From: Bemisia tabaci
Lineage: Eukaryota; Arthropoda; Insecta; Hemiptera; Aleyrodidae
Reading direction: 5' to 3'
Assembly: GCF_918797505.1 (NCBI RefSeq)
Contig: NC_092794.1
Span: forward strand, 31,796,122-31,860,121
DNA length: 64,000 nt
Below are positions 55,476-64,000 of the stretch, piece after piece; positions within the stretch are counted from its first letter, which is position 1, and each line of letters opens with the position of its first letter. The notes under the pieces were generated by a model. The model was not told the DNA's origin. It worked only from the letters and a program-made list of their open reading frames with translations, and did not search any database. The position numbers and the translations under genes are program-made.

Positions 55476-55838
55476 CTAGAAATTCTTCTCTCTGGCTTTG
55501 GCACGTGCAAACTCCTCTATAATGTCTTTAAATTCCTGTTGCATAGTGATGTCCGATTCGATTGGTATGATAGTGACATTCACAAGCCTCTCTGGCCGTT
55601 GAGATGTCCCTAAATAATCGTCCACTCGCCCCATAGTGGACAATGATAGCCCTGCCAAGCAATTTGTCACCTGCACGCAAATGTATATATCTAACGCTAC
55701 AGAAATATTTGGATACACGTCTTGCAAATTTTTCTTGAGCAAAAATTGATGAAGCTTTGACAAAGGAAGCTCTATCAGGGTGAGAGCTTCTGCATCAGAA
55801 TCGAATACAGTTGAAGCAGCTTTTGACCATATGTTTAT
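55476..55838 (-). pseudogene. hAT transposase C-terminal dimerisation domain fragment (ZMYM1-like)
   Basis: Read leftward: KAASTVFDSDAEALTLIELP, then LLKKNLQDVYPNISVALDIY, VDDYLGTSQRPERLVNVTII and ESDITMQQEFKDIIEEFARA, ending KAREKNF and a stop. This is the hAT-family C-terminal dimerisation region: 'L-D-YPN--VALRI-L-LPVT-ASAERSFSKL-LIK-YLRS-M-QERLS-LA-LSIE-D', followed by a helical 'FDDIIDDFA-KAR'. The canonical SAERSFSKL box is degraded to LAGLSLSTM, so the fold is impaired. The upstream catalytic part is absent; a stop lies at about 55838. It sits 164 bp before C3G exon 4, on the opposite strand. Confidence 0.8.
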
Positions 55839-56001
55839 TTTTTAGTGAAATATGAGAAATTTGCTTCTGAATAATGTGACTTTATTGCATCACCAATATA
55901 AAACCTAGTTTGCAATTTTTCAAAATATGATTGTATCCTTCAAGCTGTTTTTAAAAATGCACCCTTTTATAACTAAAAATTTTCATCAAACCATCTTACA
56001 G

Positions 56002-56358
56002 TGATCCACACAGAGAAGGTCTCCACAGCTTTTACATCCGTTCAAATGTCATCACACAACTTCTCATCGTCGACATCGCAGTCATTAAATGCATTCATGA
56101 CTTGTTCATCATCATCATCGTCCATGACGCAGCTGCACAGTGTCTCAAATGTCTTATCCCAATCAAACTCCGCATCTTATCATTCTAATGGCTCATCCCC
56201 TTCTTCCTCTCTGCCTGCTCTACCGGAAAAAATGAGACGTAAGCATCAGCCTGATCACCCGCTGGAGCCCACTTGCACCTCTATGATGATGACCCGCATG
56301 ACTCATAGCCCAGCAGATTCTTTAAACCCGCCACCACTGCCACCAAAGAAAAAACACA
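56002..56358 (+). CDS. RAPGEF1: C3G / Rap guanine nucleotide exchange factor 1, internal exon (exon 4 in this window)
   Basis: A 357-nt exon giving (V)IHTEKVSTAFTSVQMSSHN, a very Ser-rich segment, then SLPALPEKMRRKHQPDHPLE and NPPPLPPKKKH at its end. The two proline-rich stretches (LPALPEKMRRK and PPPLPPKKK) match the third and fourth CRK-binding motifs of C3G (vertebrate 'PPALPEKKRRS' and 'PPPLPEKKNKH'). The acceptor is tcttacAG at 56001, the donor the consensus GTAAGT at 56359. Entry and exit are both phase 1, and length is a multiple of three. The next exon, expected to continue towards the REM and CDC25 domains, was not found up to 64000. A hAT relic lies just upstream and a MITE 143 bp downstream. 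Confidence 0.92.
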
Positions 56359-56500
56359 GTAAGTTTCTTTTTTCACCAATATTCAGTGTCAGATTTTCTC
56401 TCCTGCTTCAAGCATTTTTTATAACCTATAATTATCCGACTCCAATTTCTAATTGGCCCCATTAAATTTCAGTAATATCTCATATTATTTTGTCCACAAA

Positions 56501-56639
56501 TAGACCACAGATTGCAATAAGGAACCACTATTTCTGGCTCATTTTAGAAACAACAGATGTGCCATTGGTTTCTGTATACAGAAATGTGCTCTTATAGAAG
56601 AGCCAGAAGTAGAGGTCCCTTATTGCAAAATGTAATCCA
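56501..56639. mobile_element. 139-bp palindromic MITE, copy 2
   Basis: Ends TAGACCACAGATTGCAATAA and complement of TGGATTACATTTTGCAATAA. Shares 'ggaaccactatttctggctc' and 'ccattggtttctg' with copies 1 and 3. The flanking dinucleotide is AA on both sides. It lies 143 bp after exon 4. Confidence 0.75.
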
Positions 56640-56697
56640 AATCTCTCACATCGCCAGCACCAGATTATTCTAATATTTTAGGCTAATTATACATATA

Positions 56698-58191
56698 CAG
56701 GGTGTAATTAGTGTAAAACTGGCTAAGACCGCTCGTACCAGGCTTCTTTCCCGCTTGTTTTAGGTAGCTTGAAGTCAGAGACCGGGAAGTTGAAAAGGCA
56801 ATGAACCCCAAGGAGTCCAAATTTCATGGGCCAGAACCCCCCCCCCCCCTCTCACAGCCCCCAGGTTGAAGGGGGGAGTCATGATCCTTTAAGTTAAGGT
56901 TTCCAACCGAATTGCAATTCAGTTGCATTAAAATTGAACATTTCGGGAAATTTTGCTGTATATTGACCCCTATAAATCCAAAATCGGCCCACTCTTGGCC
57001 CAAAAATGATTTTTCAAGGAAAGAGGCAGCACCCGTACCCCCCTCCATAATTTCTCTTAGGTCCCAAAATTGATGTCGATTCTCTGGGAAAAGATAGTAT
57101 TCCATGTAATGCACCCCAAAGAATCTGACTATCATGCTCCGAAGCCTCCTCAGCGGACCTTGGGGGGGGGGGGGGCTCAATTTTAAAAGTCTGGGTTCTT
57201 TTACAAAGTTCAAATTGATTGCATCCATATTGAAGAGCACAATAATTTTAAACATCAATGATTGACCACCAAGAATTCAAGTTGACCCATCCAACGCCCA
57301 AAAGTAACCTCTCTAGAGGGGGGGGGGGGGGCGGATCGGTGCTTCCCACAGAAATCGCCCTTCGCAAAATTAATGTAGATTCTCCGAAAAAAGTTGGTTT
57401 CCTTGGTAACTGACACCAAGAAACTCTGATTTCATAGTCTTGGAGCTTTCCTGATTTCCCTTGGTGTCAAACACTTATGATACTACCTTTTTTCGGAGAA
57501 TCGACGTACATTTTGCGTTCAGGTACTTTTAGGCATTGAATGGGTCAATTTCAACTCAGGGAGGCAATTAATATTTAAATTCGTTGTGCTGTTGGATATG
57601 GATGCAATCAATTTGCGATTCGAAAAGGAACCCAGACTTTTAAAATGGAATCCGCCTCAATGAACGATTCGTTTTTCTCATGCCTAAAAACCCCTCAATA
57701 CCAAGTTTCATGCAAATCCACCGATAGACAGCCTAAATACTCCCTTACCGCTCCAGGTCGCCATTTTGACCGCCGCCATTTTGAGAAGGACAGGATGTCC
57801 GGAAAATAATGCCAGAATTGTTTCCCTCGTCCCAAAAAACCGTCGGATACCAGTTTTCGTCCCAATCCGTCAAAAAAACGGAGCTGTCAAATTTCCATGA
57901 TTTTGAACTTTGACCGGCCGCCATTTTGTCAAAAATTAAGATTTTGACTTGCGGTTTGCGCCAAAAATTTTCTTTTTTTATTCGATTGATGTGTCACAAG
58001 GGGGGGGGGGGGGATTGCTATTTGAAAAAAAAAAGTTGGGTTCCGCAGCCCCTCCCCACGGGGGGGCCCGAAAATTTTGGAGGGCCCCAAAAGTAGCTAA
58101 CATTGACCGATGAACATCCCCAAAGTTCCGTTTCAAAATATTAATTACGTAAAATTTTAGAGGGGGTGGAAGGAACTTTTGGGACACCCTG
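56698..58191. repeat. Composite TA-flanked foldback block with CAGGGTGT ends
   Basis: The left end TA|CAGGGTGTAATTAGTG at 56698 and right end CACCCTG|TA at 58191 are in the expected orientation, but their internal sequences differ, so it may be two elements. The right 300 bp (57890-58191) is clearly a relative of 50800-51110 ('tttggcgcaaaccgcaagtc', 'caaatagcaatccccccccc', 'cccaaaagttccttccaccc' complemented). Around 56930-57660 another inverted repeat ('gatgcaatcaatttgaactt', 'gaacccagacttttaaaatt', 'agattctccgaaaaaagttg') has its centre near 57445. Homopolymers of 12-15 G or C break several frames. Confidence 0.6.
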
Positions 58192-58199
58192 TATTGCCA

Positions 58200-59320
58200 A
58201 CGCAAAGCAAGGAAAGAAGGGCCATTCATCTTTTAGTGATCACCTGATCGACAACAAACATTAAATAGACAAAATTAGCATACTCAGGAAGTGCAAAAAG
58301 GGCAAAATTATGAACATGCTGGAACAACTGGAAATTGAAAGAAGAAAGAAATCTGGAAAACTACTGAACACCCAAGTAAAAAGACAAGTGGCACGCCTGT
58401 TTTTCCCCCCTCCTTACTAGAGCTCACGGAGTTGCAACCACGAGCTCGAACGGATTGATAATCGTGACAGTTTGTCCTAGTACCACTTCTTCCGTGATAA
58501 GTCAAGTGAGGTATTAGTTCGTTACAGAATATTGACGGCGATATTCCCAAACCAGGTATATCGTTTGCAATATTTGAAAATTCCAAGAATTCTGCAACGT
58601 CGCAAAGCGATACATGCTTTGGTTGTTTCATTGTAATTTTGGTCATAGATTTCCAGTATGACATGATGAATACCACCTGGTTAATAGGGGCTGCCCAAAA
58701 CTCAGAAAAGACTGATAAGTTTGAAGAGGACTTAAGCAAGTTAAATAATGACGCAATGAGTGAAGTGAAGTATTATTCCCTGTGTAATTTTGATAAAATG
58801 TGAAGTAAAAAATTAAGTGGAAAATGAATGGTCAAACAGGGCGCCTCAAATCCACGATGACTGCCTGTAAAAGGCAGTAGTGTTAACCGGAGGTGTAGGT
58901 ATAATGCTGAAAGGCATTATCTGAACGGTGTCTGCGTGCAACATAGTTCCTTTTAGCATTACGTCTTATTTTAAAATATGCTTTTATGATACATCTTCGA
59001 AAATAAGGTACCGATTTCCGTGTAAGTAACATCTGCGTTTAAAATCCCTTTACCTCCCCTGAGAACCAAGACTCTTTTTCTTCGAAATGTGAATAAAGCG
59101 AATCAGGTCATGTGAAAATCATGGCGAAATAAAAAAAATAACTACCAATCCCTAAAATCAAAAGTTGACGACACCATTGTTCAAAAAATGTACTGAGGAA
59201 CATCATCCGGTGGTATGAATCACCAATGTTTTCATTTTTTCATTCTTTTTCCTTTAGTAATAGGTAACTCGGTTGTAAATATCGCTCATCCAGCAGTTTC
59301 TCTTCGAATTGTACATTTAT
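58200..59320. other. Intronic DNA, no gene recognised
   Basis: The frame at 58308-58739 (-) is open but has no domain I know. Phrases like 'gtaattttggtcatagattt' near 58632 recall the foldback loop at 33340. Nothing else supported. Confidence 0.4.
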
Positions 59321-59321
59321 T

Positions 59322-59460
59322 TGGACTGTATTTTGCAATTTGGAACTATAAATTCTGGCTCGTCTGGAAAAACACTTATGTTCATAGGGAAACTAATGGC
59401 ACATACGTTGTTTTTAAACCGGGCAAGAATTTATATTTCTAATTTGCAAAATATAGTCCA
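59322..59460. mobile_element. 139-bp palindromic MITE, copy 3
   Basis: Ends TGGACTGTATTTTGCAATTT and its complement. The interior includes 'gggaaactaatggcacatac' and 'attctggctcgtctgg', corresponding to copies 1 and 2. This copy is the most diverged (A-rich where the others have GGAACC). Confidence 0.7.
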
Positions 59461-59989
59461 TTTGTAGCGTCGTTTTATTGGTTCTTCATATGGAGATAGT
59501 CACCATCCTCAATTTCAGCTCTTATTGAGGAGTAATATTAATTGCGAACGTTTAAGAAAACTGTTAGATTTATTTCAAAGATTTTTCACTATCACACTTT
59601 GAAATTTTCTGTTCTGTCCTTTAAATTTAGAAGTCATATACTTATCCCATGCTCGGAAGACACTTCATGATTATGGGGCATTTTCTGCTGTAAATTTAAA
59701 ATTTACGACCAAAACTATCTAAATTCACCAAAAATAGTGCGGCATCTTAATCCTGCGGTTCCTGGTAACCTGCGGATTCGGCCTGGATTGTCAGATTTCC
59801 TGACAATCCAGGCCGAATTTTTGTCCTCCAGGCAAATTTTTGTCCTGACCAGGTGTCATTCATCCGATCATAGATAAGATCTGATAAAAGACAAATTAAT
59901 TTTGAACCTCTAATCAAAATGCTAAATCAATATTATCCAGAGATCGTTACCTTACTTTCAATTTAAAATGTAATACACTAATCAAACTT
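59461..59989. other. Intronic DNA with a perfect 19-bp hairpin at 59776-59818
   Basis: The hairpin has arms attcggcctggattgtcag (59776-59794 and 59800-59818) and a five-base loop. No CTRR follows, so it is not a Helitron end. A gene is not recognised in this stretch. Confidence 0.5.
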
Positions 59990-60235
59990 TAAAAGTTACC
60001 CTCCCGCCATTTAAAGTTGGCCGCCATCCTAGATTTGATGCACCTTGTTTGACCACGGGCTTTGTTTGACACTATATTTGAAATTTACGACTAAAAGGAC
60101 ATAGGAATTGACACCTCATACCACACGAGATGCACATTTTAAATCACCTTAATGCTTGATAATCTAAACACGGCCACCTTTTTGCATTTTAGGCATTTTA
60201 TGGGGTGTTCCGCGGAGGAGCCATGGAAAACATTT
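59990..60235 (+). repeat. Diverged relative of the 32552-34398 foldback
   Basis: 'aaatttacgactaaaaggac', 'gacacctcataccacacgag', 'gatgcacattttaaatcacc' and 'catttta-ggggtgttccgc' parallel 33615-33740 ('acgaccaaaattacatagga', 'gatacctcacatgatgagac', 'gagcattttaaaataccg', 'gaggggtattccg'). About 65-70% similar by eye. Ends not found. Confidence 0.5.
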
Positions 60236-63200
60236 TGTATGTTTTGTGTCATTCAAGTCAACCCGATGATGGTATTCTTGTAGGAAAAGTCTATCACGTA
60301 ATTTGTTCCGAGTTAGCCCTCTTTCTCCCTAATTTCTCCCGGACTGAACGAGAATTTGTGCCAAATTGCCGGAAAAATATGGGTTTTCGAATTTTACTTT
60401 AAAACGGTTGCACTTACAGAAAAAACGATTAGAAAGTGATTTGTTGGAAATTAATTCTATGCATTTTTGTCGTATTTGCCATTGTTGCCAAGTTATCGTC
60501 AAAAAAAATCTGGATTTTCGGCTAATTTTGACGTCAACGTCAATCCGGAAGGCCTTAACGTTGACGAAAAAATTCAGGAAAATTCAGGCGTTATTTTTAG
60601 ACCATTTCGTCACTATTGTGCTATGTCCATCTTCAAAATGAAAAGAAGCCCAAACAAGCAGTGAACTCCAACACAATGTGTTGATAAGGCGCGTCATTAA
60701 CTCGCACAAATCAACCCCTTTAGTTTTCATTTATAGAGATTTCAAAATAGGTAAGTAGCACAACAAGAGAATTCATACGATCCAAAACTGAAAGATCAAC
60801 GATGCACTTTGACGAGACCGTGTATTGTGAATGTAAAAAGCCATTCGAACGAGTTTAAGTTTTTTGATCTGCCCCAAGCAAAACCTTATCAGATTCTTAA
60901 AGAAAAGTGCTACGCAATAATTTAAGCGAAGAAAGAAAAAATTTTGTCGAACTCCTGAAAGATAAAGTCGATTTAAAGGTATTTTGGGGCTAAAATACCC
61001 AAATCACCAGCATTATAAATCCCGTTATATTATTGAAAAGAAATTGACTCGACATAAATTCAATGCATTAGATATGTCTTGATTTTGTTATTTTAAACGT
61101 ATTTCCATGCAAAGAAGTTCAACCATGTCCATGCTTTATTCATTCATGAATTGAAAGTAAGCAATCTACATCCCGAAAATCTACCGATTTGCCGTATTAA
61201 ATTGTAGAAACTTGATATACCAAGTCGATGCACCCACTCGTTGAATTTACCAACCAATTTTGTGAGTGCAAATATGTAAAAATCAATATGCTATAGTCAT
61301 TTTGGGTGCATTTACTTTTCATGAAACAATAATAATTTCAATCCCGAAAAACCATCAATTTTCCGTATAAAATCGAAAAAATCGAAATGTGTCGACTCTC
61401 TGACGTGAACATTGGATTCTACGTGTAAAAATACTCACGTATCGATATGCATATCAGAAAACCAGAACCAGAACGGAAACCATGTGTGGACACAGTTAGC
61501 AGTCCGCGGCAACATCCATTCAACTGAATAATGGTAAAAATTAGATAGAATTTTAGCCGCTTTGCCCGCCTCTCCTCGTTATTTACAAACCGCTCCTATA
61601 CTCATCTCAAAATTTTTCTCAGAGCTTTGTGTTATTATCAGCTTCCATTTAAATCCCGGTTCGATGACCGAATTGGCTGCCCAAAAAGCAAGCCATTTTT
61701 GAAAGGTTCTATGAGAAATTCGTGATATTATCGGCTCTCAGGAAATCACCCCATGGCTATAATTGGTGGTATAAATGTTTGAGTGCCTAAAATAATCGTA
61801 TTATTCAAAAAACTAAGGCACTAAACTATGGAGTCAGTTTCTTTTTAATAAAATAACGGGATTTACTCCCCGTGATTTAGCTATTATAGCCCCAGAATAC
61901 TTTTAAAGCGCCTTTACTTTCCAGAATCTTGACGGAATTATTTTTTAGCTTAAACGACTTAAGAGACACTGTAGTTAAAAAATATAAAGAATTTTCGAGT
62001 TTGACAAAAAAAAAAAAAAAATGTTCGTTCAGGCACACCGTGTATTGTATGGAGTACTGCTGCTATTCAAACCTTATCTTCAGGTCAAAATTCTTACAAG
62101 GAAGCCCCTTGCAAGAGGCGAATTTTTTGGAATTTCTCCCAATTTTTTCTCCGTTACATAATTGAATTGCTTGTCAAATTCTGAGGTCAATTATATTTAA
62201 TTGTAATTTATACATTTCTTTTTTTCCCTTCATTTTATTTTTTGTCTGGAGAAGTTTCGTTGATTACTTCGGATTTCGAATACTGTAACTTCTCTTCTAT
62301 TCGGCCGATTTTTATGAATGAGACCTCTTTTAATTCGTGTTTTAACGGAGAGTGAGGAAAAAATTGCAAAGTACACGCGAAACAATTTTTTTTGAAAATT
62401 GGACGAATCCTAGCGTGACGGTGAAATGGTTAATCAAGCGTAAAATCAAGGGTGAGGGTCCGGGTCGGGTCGCTCGGGAGGACAAAAGAAAATGCCTCTG
62501 TGTCGGGACAGAGGTCCGGTGTGCGGGGAGGAGAAGGGTAAGTGGTTTTCTGTAAAAGCAAACTGATTTCTGTATGTGTTATGGTTAGCACATGGTCTAA
62601 TGAGTTTTGAGGCTCATCACAGATTGCACTTACGGTTGTCTGGCCTGGCCTTCGCTATCAGAGGAAAGGTACCAACTTTTGAAAAGCCTAACAGTGGTGT
62701 GGAGATTTGTCAAAGCAACGTTATGAACGAAACGGAGGAGTAATTTTCTCATTCTTAGAGTGCCGGCCTGGTCAGCCATCCTCGAATCAGTTCGCTTGAT
62801 TCTGCTTATATATGCATATTTTAAATCAGCGCGCCCCACTCTTAGGCTTTTTTTAAAAAAACCAAGTAACGTAGACTCTTGGTATTCACTGCACATAAAC
62901 TAGGGAGCCCCAGAATGAGAAACAACTTTAAATCATAATTATTGACGGAAAAATAAACTTTTTACACGCTTTGGAAAATCTCAGAAGTTCGCGGTAGTCA
63001 CTTTTCGGTAAGGAACTAAGGGACTCGGTTATTGTATCGAGTGGGGGGTCGAAACGATCGCAAAGGCGGTATACTACGTATACGCGCCAAAACGCTCCAC
63101 CCTAGTGGCCATAGTCTTTCTATAGAGGTACTCAAAACGTCACACCATACTAATTACATGTATACCAGGTTTTAACGTTTCACGTGAAGGCGCATTTACT

Positions 63201-63330
63201 CCCCTACCTGCCTTACACCACCCGCCCAAAGCCGAGCTTTATACGCAGCCTAGATTGTGTTTTACAAGTCTATGTGTACAGGATTATCCAAAAGTCACCT
63301 GAGAAGTTGGTGACTTTTTTCCTAATTGAC
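60236..63330. other. Intronic DNA, no gene recognised
   Basis: I searched the + strand for the next C3G exon (expected to read into the REM domain) and did not find it. Open frames at 60205-60402, 60366-60641, 61929-62165, 62352-62555 and 62630-62896 have no recognisable domain. A short GC-rich piece at 62440-62540 is unassigned. Confidence 0.4.
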
Positions 63331-63337
63331 GTAAAAA

Positions 63338-64000
63338 GAAGGAGTATTGTTTTGGGTCTTTTCCGGCCCCTCCTGGATTTTGCTGAATGTTTCATATTTT
63401 CAAAGTACTAGTCCTAGGTAGACTCAATGCCAAATATTTTACCGAACGGAGCCCGTGCAAAGGTGCAGCAGCGCCTCAAACCCCAAATCCTGGCATCAAA
63501 AAGTCGTTATTTTCGTTGACTGTTTCAACTATTTTCACTCTTTCAGAAGATTATTTCTATGTATTTTTTGCGTACTTCCCAAATCTATCTCTTTTCCAAT
63601 TCTAGCTTTTAAGAAGGTGTCCGATGAATTTTAAGGGGCCTTGCGGTCTATTGTTGCCATTTTTGGCCCTTTTTCGGGGCTTTTCAATTTAAACTTAGAA
63701 CCGTGTATTTTTTTTAAAAGAACGCAAGAAAAGAAATAAAAAGTGTTTGTGAAACTTTTTTCTTGGTTGCCAAATTTTTGAGAAAAATCGTTCCAAAGAG
63801 CCAAAAATGGTAAAATTTCGAGAAATTACCATGCCTACGGTTCAAGAAAGTGGGGTACAGCTATTATATTAACGTACGTAACAGCTCTTACCCATATATA
63901 CGACCTATCAAAAAATTATAGTTGTCTCTGGATTCTCACCACGTGAAAATTGACCGGGATGTCGATTTTAGCGGCCTTTTTTTACTTGAAGGTAGCTCTT
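63338..64000 (+). mobile_element. Left part of an AAA-flanked foldback, truncated by the window end
   Basis: It starts AAAAA|GAAGGAGTATTGTTTTGG and follows 23171-23850 closely: 'ctggattttgctgaatgttt', 'agtactagtcctaggtagac', 'aagttgc/aaaggtgcagcag', 'gttgccatttttggccc', and 'aaaaattatagttgtctctg'. Only one arm is inside the window, so the TTT side cannot be tested here. Confidence 0.75.

Noticed and set aside
58308..58739. 143-codon minus-strand frame
   Set aside because: No domain I recognise, and part of it resembles the foldback core near 33340; not supported as a gene.
59776..59818. Perfect hairpin as a Helitron terminus
   Set aside because: No CTRR follows the hairpin and no TC start was found at a matching distance.
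60205..62555. Candidate next exon of C3G
   Set aside because: None of the open segments reads like the REM or CDC25 region or the linker that follows the last proline-rich motif.

Overview
This is eukaryotic nuclear DNA, most likely from an arthropod, and an insect with a repeat-rich genome fits best. The species cannot be fixed from the sequence. Genes are split by spliceosomal introns, and almost all of the rest is transposable-element DNA: LINE, Ty1/copia, Helitron, Mutator-like, hAT, tRNA-derived SINEs and a very large amount of foldback (palindromic) elements. There is no operon, CRISPR array or prokaryotic feature.

The one host gene is on the + strand. Four consecutive internal exons (5299-5570, 22233-22429, 42854-42976, 56002-56358) join in phase. 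They encode the central Ser/Pro-rich region of C3G/RAPGEF1, the Rap guanine-nucleotide exchange factor recruited by CRK adaptors, and carry four PxxPxK/R-type SH3-binding stretches. The N-terminal exons and the catalytic REM-CDC25 exons lie outside the window. The introns are 16.7, 20.4 and 13.0 kb.

Layout. 1-5.1 kb: a GC-rich repeat (family Z), a ~185-bp tandem repeat and copy 1 of repeat family Y. 5.6-12.1 kb: a 6.5-kb foldback holding a decayed RNase-H-bearing LINE. 12.7-15.5 kb: a Mutator-like element with an 8-bp target duplication and a FLYWCH zinc-finger ORF, split by a second foldback. 16.9-20.4 kb: three palindromic elements nested in each other. 20.7-22.0 kb: two small palindromes. 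23.0-27.1 kb: a tandem array broken by a 2.3-kb foldback and by family Y copy 2, which itself carries a SINE. 28.3-30.7 kb: a foldback with a 1.27-kb insertion carrying a tiny basic ORF. 32.55-34.4 kb: a 1.85-kb foldback with a perfect 9-bp target duplication. 35.1-38.8 kb: a foldback whose loop holds a Helitron and repeat family X. 40.1-40.9 kb: a copia remnant. 41.8-42.8 kb: a second Helitron ending 61 bp before exon 3. 43.3-46.2 kb: another inverted-repeat pair. 47.8-48.4 kb: a hAT-like MITE. 50.0-52.3 kb: family X in reverse with a TA-flanked palindrome inside. 55.5 kb: a hAT transposase C-terminal fragment. 56.5-60.2 kb: MITEs and degenerate foldbacks. 63.3 kb to the end: the start of another AAA-flanked foldback.

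The most interesting signal is a class of foldback elements that sit exactly between AAA and TTT with no target-site duplication (5641-12146, 13282-14919, 20746-21492, 23171-25462 and 63338 onward). Two of the sites are supported by independent evidence of the empty site: an interrupted reading frame that closes when the element is removed, and a neighbouring tandem-repeat unit. The nested TA-targeted palindromes at 16.9-20.4 kb are the second most striking.
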